This document shows, one piece after another, positions 1 through 9,539 of a stretch of DNA of 64,000 nucleotides; position 1 is the first letter of the stretch; the number at the start of each line of letters is the position of its first letter. The notes beneath the pieces were generated by a model, which saw nothing but the letters and a program-made list of their open reading frames with translations, was not told the origin of the DNA and made no database searches. Both the position numbers and the translations under genes were made by a program. Source of the DNA: Volvox africanus (Eukaryota > Chlorophyta > Chlorophyceae > Chlamydomonadales > Volvocaceae); the NCBI GenBank assembly GCA_030268105.1, contig BSDZ01000089.1, forward strand, positions 2,356,001-2,420,000. Direction: 5' to 3'.

Positions 1-543
1 AGAAGTTTGTCAGACGCCAATGACTCCAATCACCAGTACGAAGCGGTCAACACGGCGCTTTCCAACTTTCCTCCGGGGGGGAGGGGTACAATTCATCGGC
101 CCCCGTGAAAGGGTTGTGCGTCAGTGGTGAAAACAAGTCGCGATCCCAGCCGACCCTCCATGGCCTACCGAGGAAGCGGCAGTGAATGATATCCACGAGG
201 AACAAACCCTGGGCCTGCCGACACAGAACTGGCGATGCGATGCGTCTCTTACCAACGGTGAAACCATCAATATCAACACCATCATAGCTAGGTTGGGAGT
301 CGCTGACGACCTACAAGCCCTAGCCCATCGCCAGCAGTCCCGTCATTTGCCTCAGTTCCATCATTCCGTCCTGTTCGCATCTGACGGTCGCTCAACCGTA
401 AGGTCCGCCCTCTCTGCCCGGCCTGATCCTACAAACGATCAGTCTTGCAAGCCTTCCTTCCTCCTAAACTCTTCCCTATACAGCCGCTTGTTCATCCCCA
501 TCCCGGTCACCCTGCCGTTGCGTTATGCTACCCCCTGACGCAC

Positions 544-1868
544 CCCGAAGGCCGCCAGGATGATGAGCGTGTAACTGGTGCCCTCCACCACCCCCATCGG
601 CCGCTGCGGAATTTTGTCCGTAATGGCATTGATCTTCTCCTCGGTCAACTCCAGGGAGTCATACACCTAGAAGCCCGAACGAACGAATGAGAGGGAATTC
701 GGTGTCAGGGGCGGTAGCCGAGATACACAAGCGGTGCATCGATGCAGTGTTAAGAGCGTAAGGTAGAGCTAGCTGCTAGACAGCAGAGGACAATAGGTGA
801 AGGGGCAGCAGACGATGTAAGTGTGTTTGGTTGCGACCTATCCCGCTTCTTTAACCCTCCTAGAATTGCACGGTGGAAGCTTTGCTTCAACTTACGATAT
901 AAGGCCCAGAGATTTTAGTGCCCCGCCCAACTGGGCTTGCAGCACAGCAACGGTGCAGACAACCCCACCGCCCCGCGGACAGGCTGGCCCGTCTGCTAAC
1001 CAGGCACCCCGCCCTCAGCCGTTACATTTCCGATTCGGCCCTAACCCCAACACGAATTTGCGAACGTGTTAAAGCAATTCAAAATGACAGAGGAGTGGCG
1101 TATCCTTGTGGCAAACTAACTGGCTTTCGTGGCAACCAACAGATGAGGAAGTTGTATGAAACCCCGTCTGTCCCAAGTGCATGTCCCCTGCTCGGCGCTG
1201 AGCGCGCCTGACCGAAACCTTTGACTCTATGAACGGGATACAATGGTGGGATGCGTGTGTTGAAGCCTGCCGGTTGTTGGCCGCTGCTCCGGAACCGTCC
1301 GGAACGAAAAGTGCGTCCACAACCATAGGCAGGGTTGTAATAAAAACCGATAGAAGACCACAACCGCAGTACATATCAGCCATCTGAGGGGGGATGCTAG
1401 GAAGCCTTCGCCTCTGCCGCAGCAGGCGGCTCGGCCTGGAAGGGACACGTCAACAACTAGCTTGGCTGGACCCAATCAACCCACATCACAACATGAAACG
1501 TGAGATATATGCTCATTGGATAGGGGAGGGGGCATCCCAGGTCAGCACACCTGTTCCTTCGGCTGCTTGGACTGTTCCTGAGCGTTTGTCGCAGCCGCGT
1601 AATGCCGTAGGTTTTGGAGACTCGGTACCTCATTCAGCTGCGTTGCACCCGATAGAGGACGTCATCCTGCTGTTGAGAGCACCAAGCGCCCAATGGCGTC
1701 CCCTACCGTCAGATGCTGGGCGAGCCAGAGTAGTCGCGTTTGAGATGCCAGCGCAGATTTTGTAAAACGCTGCTGACAAGGCGAAACAGATCGGAGGACT
1801 TCCCCGATAAGTGCTAATTGTCGCTGTGAGTTGCGCGACAGGCCGCCGAAAACCCCTTGCGTAGCCAT
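544..1868 (-). CDS. TIM21: TIM21-like mitochondrial import subunit, 5' part (3' end off the window)
   Basis: TIM21 is a single-span inner-membrane subunit of the TIM23 presequence translocase. The secure exon is 544-666 (41 codons, phase 0 at both ends, TTCTAG acceptor, GTGCGT donor). It reads ...KIPQRPMGVVEGTSYTLII then LAAFG, matching the plant TIM21 segment just before and into its membrane span (IP-x-KPV-x-F-x-EGASYS-x-IILAGLG). Two upstream exons fit the expected presequence: 1707-1868 (54 codons, MATQGVFGGLSRNSQRQ...CQQRFTKSALA, rich in Arg/Ser and poor in acidic residues) and 1551-1637 (29 codons, ending RHYAAATNAQEQSKQPKEQ), both phase 0. A short piece at about 1406-1435 (AEPPAAAEAK) would join next but lacks a GT donor, so that junction is unsure. 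An in-frame ATG at 1973 is an alternative start. The intermembrane-space domain is not seen in 1-543 and must lie further left. Confidence 0.72.
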
Positions 1869-2503
1869 GCCACGTTCGCTCGCACGAATTACATTGCTCC
1901 ATATTGCAAGATCACGTTGAAATGCTATTGCGGTGTTCAGCAAGAGCGGAACACGTGTCCGCGTGCTTTGCATAATTTCACTTCACACAAAGATCGGATA
2001 GCTCCTCTGAGCACAGATGCTGTCCAAGTATATTAAAAAGGAAAGAATACATGTAAATGTAGTATTGACAAATGTTTTGCAAATGAAGGCGATCGGTTCG
2101 GGTGTTGAAACCCTTCCGTGCTTCCGACGCCCCGATCAAACGCAACGACATATTTAATACTAAACGCAACCAACATTGTGCTCAACATTCCAGCGAAGCC
2201 ATGCGTTATCATCCAGCTGAAAACAGCTACCCATACGCAATAACTTAAGACATGAAGTTCACAGTCATGGTACGCTTCACTACAGTCCACCGCACCAAAT
2301 GACTTCGCATCTGCGGGCCTAGATGCGAACACCCCTCGTGTCCATACATTTGGGGGAAGGTGATCGGCCTTGGCTGAGCAACCGGTAGCACGCAGATGCT
2401 GTATACCCCCCAGGCTTCCCCACAAAGGAGCTTCCCCTAGTATCTCTCCTTATGTAGGCGGCTGCTTTCCTCGCGCAGGTAAGAAGGCTACAATGCGCAG
2501 TTC

Positions 2504-2935
2504 TTAATGGCCCCCAATCACTGCTCGCCCAATTCGGTAAACCTGCGGGGGACCAAAGAACAATCGCCGAGCCACAGGCGTTCAGTGGATGACAAGCAGC
2601 GGACAACAACCACGCCTGAGCCAATCTCTTACAGCTGTCCACCCCTACCTTGCCCAGAACGTACAAAATCGTGAACATCAGCAGCGTGAAAAGAACCAGA
2701 TAAAGCATGTGGTAGCTGTGCGCCTGACGGTATGCGATGTTAAGCCGGCCCATTGCCCGCCGCATAACCAGCTTAGCCCGCTCCAAAGTGTCCTCCTGCG
2801 TAGGCGGGGGTAAGGCCGGTGACACTCCCAAGCACATGTAAATCGGGATGGAACGCTTTTTCTCCCCAAAGACCGTACCAAGGAGTTGACAAGCTCCCCT
2901 TGTTTCTTCTGTTCATCCTCGATAGCCAGTGACAA
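2504..2935 (-). CDS. Tail-anchored SNARE-like protein, possibly Sec20; 3' exons
   Basis: Three in-phase exons are visible on the minus strand. Exon 2879-2935 (19 codons) is a polar helix, SLAIEDEQKKQGELVNSL. Exon 2649-2795 (49 codons) has a basic amphipathic stretch, DTLERAKLVMRRAMGRL, then a membrane anchor, LYLVLFTLLMFTILYVLGK. Exon 2504-2542 gives a short tail VYRIGRAVIGGH and stop TAA. All junctions are GT-AG and phase 0. A heptad-like helix followed by one C-terminal membrane span and a short basic tail is the architecture of SNAREs; the LYVL-GK ending resembles Sec20/BNIP1 (LYI-KKR). Use1-type SNAREs are an alternative. The N-terminal exons, expected above 2935, were not identified. The membrane anchor is seen directly; the SNARE assignment is inference. 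Confidence 0.45.
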
Positions 2936-3635
2936 CTGCAGGGCAGCCACGGTATTCGACGATGCACTCGCAAGCGAAGTCACAAATTACGTTCTGAAAC
3001 TTTACCTGCTTAATCTTTTGTACATGACCCCTAAGGCCTTCCACCTCCGACTCAAAATCAAATTTGACGTTAATCGCAACCTGGTCTTGCGCTTGTTGGC
3101 GAGCGCTAAGCCCACCTCTGCAGCGATACGCAAAATAATGAAATATAATCTATGCTTGTTGTATCTGTGCGTCTGACTATCTCACAACGTAAGCTCGCCT
3201 GGATGCGTAGCCAGACATTATCCAGCAGACGTTTGAAGCTTGCCTCAACCAGGTTCCATTCAATTACCCGATTATTTGTGACATCGATGCATAAGTGAGC
3301 TTGCACAACCCCCTTTGATAATGCAACGGCTGTATAAGGCAATCTCAAATTCTCAAAAGTTACTACTTGTACACTTGAGTTATCTGAAGGGTTGCAAATA
3401 AGGTTTGCACTAACGCTGAAGGTATGCGGAGTCACTGCCGAATTTGCACGATGCAGCACTCGGAAGAAGAATCGTCATTTCAACCTCTAGTCGCCCAATT
3501 AATTTCCCAGGAAATTCAGAAGGCTGGACCCCAGGTTTAGATTCCCTAACATAAATTGGATCCTCCCGGAATGAAAAACACCTACACTAGATTTTGGAGA
3601 CTTCATATAGTAACGCCATAAGGCTCACCATTCCT

Positions 3636-3770
3636 TCGCAATCCACAGGCACGTCCCGCTCTGGAGATATATCACTTGCAATCGCCGTCCGCTAGCTAGA
3701 TAGGCTTGAATGAATAAATTGTGAAACATCCACTCACAGCCATGCACACCTTTCATCGCAAAGATATTTT
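3636..3770. repeat. Dispersed repeat, copy 1
   Basis: The segment matches 6037-6160 in the same orientation. Shared landmarks in order are a C/G-rich start (CACGTCCCGCTCTGGAG here, CGCGTCCCGCCCTGGAG there), GATATATCA, the GCTAGCTAG region, GAATGAATAAA and GTGAAACATCCA. By eye most positions agree, with scattered substitutions and small indels. Read on the minus strand both copies encode a related peptide (FIQAYLAS...IYLQSG here; FIHSRLAS...IYLQGG in copy 2). Confidence 0.75.
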
Positions 3771-5391
3771 TTGTAACCGCCTTGTTGCAACGGATCGCCA
3801 AATGGATTAGCCGTTCCAAATCCGCATCCGAACCTGACCTTTTCGGGCCTGCATCTGCGGCCCTTCGGCCCCATGGTGGGGAGGATGGCTACGTACCAGG
3901 AATGCACACCCCGCACGGGGCCCCCACTGTCCGCCCGTAAACTTCTACTCTTTCTATTTCCCAGCGAGAACACCCAACCAAGCTATCCGCTCCTGCTCAT
4001 GCGGCGCTGCGTGCCACCGCTTGCTACCTGGTTTCCCGATGGGACCCAGCTGACGTCCCCGCACCCGTACCGTACCCGCACCGTACCCCGTTAGTTCCCA
4101 AACCCTCCACCACCGCCTCTCTCTGAACCTGTGTCTGCCACACGCATTCCGCTGCACGCTCCGACAAGTGTGCTCCTACACATTAGGGTTTTAGGCTATT
4201 TATCTATCTTGGCTTAAGCTATATACGAGCCCGTGGACTCCAAGTGCTGCAATGTTGTTGGGCCCAAAAGTGCAAAAAAAACAGGGTAATGAAATCCAGC
4301 TGACCCATGGGTCACAGGAAAACCCTCTTCCATGGATGCAAACTAACCACCAGACGGTATAAATCTTGATGATAGTTGCTAAAAGCGGCCGCGTGGCCTT
4401 ATCCTTGAGGAGCTGTAGAAGGGGCTTGGGAGGTGGGGAGGGAATAAAGAGAGAGAGAGTGCGTGTGTAAATGCGCGTGTATGTCCATGCACACTCTCCC
4501 TCTCGCGGCACTTGGGGTAGAAGGATGTACTTGTGTGTGCATGCGTTTGGATGTGCTGACGGGTTGTTGGGAGGGGGGTTTCAGCCGGCGGAGTCTTGAG
4601 AAGCATCATAACCCAGGACGCTCATACCCCGCCCCTACTGAACCGCCTTTCTGTCCCACCAGGGTACGCTATATGAGCTGGCCCTGACGGAGGGACTGGG
4701 GCTCAAGATCAGCAGCGAGCGCTGACGCCCGGGTGGTGAGTTTGAGTTTGTCAGCTACCCCTCCGTCCACGGTTCAGAGGACACCGTATGTGTCGCTCGC
4801 CTGTTGCTACGGTGGTCCGTTCTTAGCTGATTGGTGTGTATAAGTCGCAGAGCATACATCTATTACAAAAATGGGCCTATGTACACACATACACATACGA
4901 TATTTATTTATGGGCCATCAGCCCCGTATGTAGCAGTGGAGGCAGATGAACTGCTCGTGCAGGTCGATGCAATGAATCGAGGGAGGATTTTTTTTTTTTC
5001 GTATGGCATGCCTCTTCTCCAGTGGTTTGGTTATATCATGGCGCGCCTCTGGAAACAGCTTCAAATAGGCAAACGTAATGTCATATGCGCATATATCGGC
5101 TCTGCTTACACAGTGGCTCGACAGTTTGCTTAGCTGGGTGGGTGGGTGTGGGTATAGGTGTGCTTGGTTGCATGGCCGGTGTCCATGGCAAGATAATGAT
5201 ATGACATAGAATGGCGACGTGATAGTGTTATTTATTACCGAGGGATGCGTGCTAGGATCAGCCCAAATAAGGGTGGTGTCGAAAGGATGAGGGCCAGAGG
5301 CCTATCCAGCAACACAAGAAGTGTCCTAGGAAGCTTCCAAGGATCTCAAATCTCGTGTTTCTTGGTCCGTCCGCAACCACCAAGCAACACG

Positions 5392-5416
5392 GATATATAT
5401 ATATATATATATATAT
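5392..5416. repeat. AT dinucleotide microsatellite
   Basis: A run of about a dozen alternating AT units lies in non-coding DNA. Confidence 0.9.
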
Positions 5417-5760
5417 TGGTCGAGCACATGGTTTGTAAAATCGTGTGTACGAATGTACGGCAGGTACGGACGCGCTGCCATAAGCTATTTGGATTTATAT
5501 CTGGCAAGAGGCTTGGCCCTTACCCTTATTATTCCTTATCAAGCTTCCGGTTTCAAGTATTTAAGTTTCTGGTTACCACTCCTTTTTTCTGTTTCTTCTC
5601 CAGCCATTTTTGTTTCCCTTAAACTTCAATTTTCGCTTATCCCCATCATCATCGCTGTTATTCTTTTGTCCTTATTCATTATTAAGGATCAATAATATTA
5701 TCCTTAGTAACATTCGCTATTTTTCGTCGATGTCACAACTCCTTGCTTAACCTTCACCCG

Positions 5761-6125
5761 TCAGGTGCGGGTCTCCACCTCGTCTGCCTCGACGTCACTG
5801 GCATTATTACCGGTCCCCTGCACCTCCCCGGTCTTCATCTCGTCTGTCTTTAATACACTAGGCAGTGTTACGTTGACCTCGTGGTGATCCGCATCAGTAT
5901 TTGACTCGCTGGCTGCTTCCGGAGGGACCTCTGTCGTTATATGGGAAGTAGAACCATACTTGCGAGCCCCTCTAAGATGACTTCAACCAGGAAGAAACTT
6001 AGCATCGTTAACACGACTGCTACAAATATTGCTTTGCAGTCCACCCATCGCGTCCCGCCCTGGAGATATATCATTTGCGCCCGCGTGCCGTCCCAGCTAG
6101 CTAGCCTGGAATGAATAAACTGTGA
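5761..6125 (-). pseudogene. Membrane-protein exon with acidic tail, reading frame broken
   Basis: On the minus strand, after a possible TTTCACAG acceptor near 6125, an open frame reads FIHSRLASWDGTRAQMIYLQ and then a hydrophobic segment, IFVAVVLTMLSFFLVEVILEG. It stops within a few codons, at about 5937. In another frame, starting at the GGGG run just after that segment, the DNA is open to a TGA at 5761-5763 and encodes a hydrophilic acidic tail (RKYGSTSHITTEVPPEAASE... ending DVEADEVETRT). Membrane segment plus acidic tail look like one protein interrupted by a one-base change at the G run, or by an intron not recognised. The 5' part overlaps repeat copy 2. The family was not recognised. It may be a decayed gene or a real gene with a sequencing slip. 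Confidence 0.38.
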
Positions 6126-6160
6126 AACATCCATTCACATTCAGCCATGGGCACCTTTTA
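6037..6160. repeat. Dispersed repeat, copy 2
   Basis: Partner of the segment at 3636-3770, in direct orientation about 2.4 kb away. This copy retains the CAG that could act as a minus-strand splice acceptor (TTTCACAG then TTTATTC); copy 1 has CAA there. Copy 2 continues into a long hydrophobic coding-like segment that copy 1 lacks, so copy 1 is probably a partial duplicate. Confidence 0.72.
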
Positions 6161-7387
6161 TTGTGATATATATCTAACATATGTATTATATATTATATAT
6201 AATGACACTTATGCTTATGAGACATACCAGGTCTATATAGGTGCGCATGACCTCCATATAACCGGCGTCCTCGCACGCCCCTCGCAGCCCCTCAACCGCA
6301 TGTGCTATGCCACTCCTTACATGTACCCCGCTAGCCACTTCTTAGTACGTAGGTCCCGGCATGCATGGCCCCGTCTAGCTGGCGGACCTTCAGTTTAGGG
6401 TTTTGTTGTTTATCTTGGGTCCTAGGTGTGTGCGCTGCGGATGGCACCAGTGTGCTAAGGTACACGTACGCAAGTGTGCCTCTATATGTACGGTAGATGT
6501 CGTGTGCCTTGCTGTGCCCATCGGGCCCAGCACGATGGATAGCAGGGACAGCAGGCCGAATCAGGGGGATGACCTGATCACCCATCCAGTCGCTCTCCAT
6601 TATCATCACTTATCCTGTGCGCTATCGACTATCGACCGCACTTGAGACTCACGAATGCTTTGTCCGGTTGTATCGTCTGTGTCGCGGCTGTACGGGAGAT
6701 AAATTGGAAAGGTGTACGGTGCTGTGCTGTTGAGCCACGATAGTGGTTCAGTGCATCAGATGCCTGACGACAATTAAGGAATATGTGTTGTATAAATAGC
6801 GATAGATACATTATATGTTTTTGTCCTGATGGTTGGGCGCTGCCATGGACATTGTGCGTGAAATACGCAAGGCAAGGTTCTTCGGCACATATAAACGCCC
6901 AGTAATCTCAGTCCTTCTTTCGGCGTTGAACTCGCCTATACCCATGAGGCAAGAACGTGCTAGGACTGAACGCAGTGCACCCCTCTCGTTCGTGCCGCAC
7001 GCTTCGCCCCGTCAACCATATTCCAAGGAATGGCCTTTGCTGGAAGACGGTTTCAACTGCAACACCCAGGTTTTGGGCCAACCTCGGCTCCAACTTCGTT
7101 CCCTAACCTGCCTCCTCTGTGGCTTGTAATGATCTGCTGCATTGAACACCCACAGCGGCCGCTGCGCAGCTGCTGGGCACCGTCAAAGCTGCGCACTTGT
7201 AATGTAAATGATTCTCATTCCCCACGTCCAAGAACGGAGCGGTCCAACAGTGAAATCCAAGCTCTTAACCCACCCAATCCTTCCAAGCAAGGGTCGCACC
7301 AGGAAGGTTGCCACCGGACCTTCCAGAAGCCCTTCTCCATAGCCAGAGGGTCACTGCGGTAGGCCCAGTCTCCCAGATGTCCATCTG
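6161..7387. other. No gene recognised
   Basis: Short open frames occur on both strands but none has recognisable protein similarity or supporting splice structure. The right end should include the 3' untranslated region of RPB5, read on the minus strand. Confidence 0.5.
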
Positions 7388-9070
7388 TTACACGCAAAAA
7401 CGATACGTCACGTATCGGCCTGCCGTCTCACTAGGACGCACAATCCTGACCACCTGGCCGCGTTGGAGACCTAGATAGCGCGCCACTGCGTCAGAGACCT
7501 GCGGCAAGAGTCGGGCACGAAGAAGTGGTCAGGAGCCAAGGGCCACACTGGGAAGGTGTGGGAACCGAATCTGCATGTCCAAATGCTTCACTTTCAAGCA
7601 TAACGCTGCGGTGACGGTTGTCCTTCACTCTTTGGATCCTCCCATACCGAATTGCCTATTCCATCCGGCTCCCATGAAAACCTGGTAGAGTCGCATGCTT
7701 CCGCAATATCGCTGGCCCGAATTTCAACCCAGAGCCGTTGCCACAATCGCCCAACCCCAAGGTCCAGCCCCTTACGCCAGTGCCTCCATTCTTTTACCGG
7801 CCTTGCAACGACCGGGGGCCCAGCCCCTGATCTCCTTTCTATCAACAAACTGCCGCGCTTACTTCAGCAGAATCATGTTCCACTCCTTACACTTTCTCGC
7901 CAGCCCACGACCCACCTGAATGCGCGGCAGCTGCGTCTCCTTGATCTTGTACCGATCTAATAGAGTGCGCTTCTCCTCGGGGCTGAGGATACGGTGCTCC
8001 GGAACCAGGATATGCTCCGTGATATTGATCAACAGCTCCGACTCCAGGAAGTGCTCGATGTGATACTTTGGTCGCATGTCCTCCAGCGCGCTTTTGGCAA
8101 AGGGAGTAAACTTAACCGCGGTAACCATAATCGCCCGATTAACCTTCTCATCCTTCATGCGCTCCGCCAGAAGCTGCAGGGGGGGAGTGCAGACGTTTTC
8201 TGGACCTTGCCTCATAATTCTTACATTATACAGATGCATCTTCTGGCGCATCGGAACCCCCATCAGCATTCACCTACGCTATTGTGCACTGCTGTTTTGA
8301 GGGTGAGCTTGAGTAAGATGTTTGATAGTGAGGGAGGGGACGTGAATGTGCAATGCGATGTTTATGGATTTGGGTGCATCAGTGTGCTCGTGGTCCTGAG
8401 GATTCCGTCTCACGCACCGAGTTGCGACAACAAAGCTGTGCAAAGAGTAAACATATAGTTTTCGTTAAAAAAAGAGTTCAGTGACCGGGTGGATCGGTTG
8501 GCGAGCGCCATCCCGGTGTCGTGTGTAGGCGTGTATAGCACACACGCCCCGCCCCATAACTCACACCTTTATCGCTTTAACGCCGACCTTTTGCTCTTCC
8601 GGGAAGAAAACGAAAACCTGCAAGGAGCGCAAGGGGGACGGTGTTCCCAACGTTGGATGGACCCAACGTGTTCCCACGCATGTGTAGCGACTTCTTATCA
8701 GGTAACAATCCGTGACAAATGAGCCAGAATGCTTCCGCTTTGGGCGCTTCGGGAGCACAACTTCATTATGTATAAAGCCATGCAGGTGGCCATCCTGATC
8801 AAGTGTCTTTCTTGCCCGTTACACGTTCTGGCCTGCGTCCACAGGTGCGTACGGCAACACAACTAGCCCTGCCCCGCATACCTGCTCGGTGGGGTCATCC
8901 TGCTTAGGCACCAGAATGGTAAGGTCGTCCTTCCTGGGATTTTCGCCAAACCTGTCCCGGAATTGATCTTTTGAAGTGTTAATTTCCTCCTGGCTGACAA
9001 GATAGCCTCGGTCGTTAAGCATTTGGAGGCATGTTCGCCGAACACGCCATAGACGCGTAAGGTTGTCCAT
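7388..9070 (-). CDS. RPB5: RNA polymerase I/II/III common subunit RPB5 (RPABC1)
   Basis: RPB5 is a shared subunit of the nuclear RNA polymerases, forming part of the lower jaw around downstream DNA. Four exons join cleanly, all at phase 0: 8882-9070, 8567-8617, 7916-8173 and 7388-7498, giving 202 residues (about 210 in human). The start is the ATG reading [18 protein letters not shown], matching the conserved N-terminal helix (RLW-x-I-x-KT). Exon 2 is [17 protein letters not shown]. Exon 3 carries [15 protein letters not shown] and [16 protein letters not shown]. Exon 4 ends [20 protein letters not shown] then RFCV, the hallmark C-terminal assembly domain. Introns begin GTATGC, GTGTGA and GTGGGT and end CAG. 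No lesion is seen; the protein should be functional. It is divergent from SPT6, 469 bp away. Confidence 0.98.
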
Positions 9071-9539
9071 TCGCCGCTAAGCGAGTGATTGTGTGATCCC
9101 GGGCCAAGTCGGCCGACCGAAAGGGGCGGCCGACAGGCGGCGCCCAAAGGCTGCAAGTGTTTTATTTCCTTATGAAAAGAAACATGCCACAAAGTGGCCT
9201 TCCTTTATCGTCACTGAACGCGGGCACGCTTAAAACTGCAAGCCAGCGACGGGTGTTTGCTTCAAAAGCTTAGTTGATTAAAGTGTGTATGGTGTAGAGA
9301 GTTAAATTAGTTGCAGAAATGACAAAAGCTGATTTCTCTTAAAGACCAACTTGCAGTTAACTGCACAGTGATACATCACGGCAATTCTGCTGTTTTGTCG
9401 TAACCAAACTTGAAGAACGCTTGGTGCTGCTGTAGTTACTTTAAACTTGTTTGTATCGTTCCTTTATCTGGCCAGATAGGTACGCTGAGGATCTCGTAGG
9501 ATGACGTCTTAAGGTCGTTCTTTTTCAGGAAGCTTAACC
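9071..9539. promoter_or_regulatory. Shared intergenic promoter region of RPB5 and SPT6
   Basis: Only 469 bp separate the two start codons, which face away from each other, so both promoters and 5' untranslated regions must lie here unless there are leader introns. The middle is AT-richer than the flanks. No core element was identified with confidence. A CTTTTTCAG run just before the SPT6 ATG could be the acceptor of a leader intron. Confidence 0.6.

Larger units (their letters stand above)
2936..5760. other. Mostly non-coding stretch with simple repeats
   Basis: No convincing gene was found, although 5' exons of the SNARE-like gene could lie near 2940-3450. The stretch holds the first copy of a dispersed repeat (about 3636-3770), a GA/GT-rich tract near 4448-4555, and an AT dinucleotide tract (about 5392-5416). 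One isolated exon-like segment on the plus strand (4662-4725) is listed under findings. Confidence 0.5.

Noticed and set aside
1..543. Search for the TIM21 intermembrane-space domain
   Set aside because: None of the minus-strand frames resembles the conserved domain, so the 3' exons are taken to lie outside the window.
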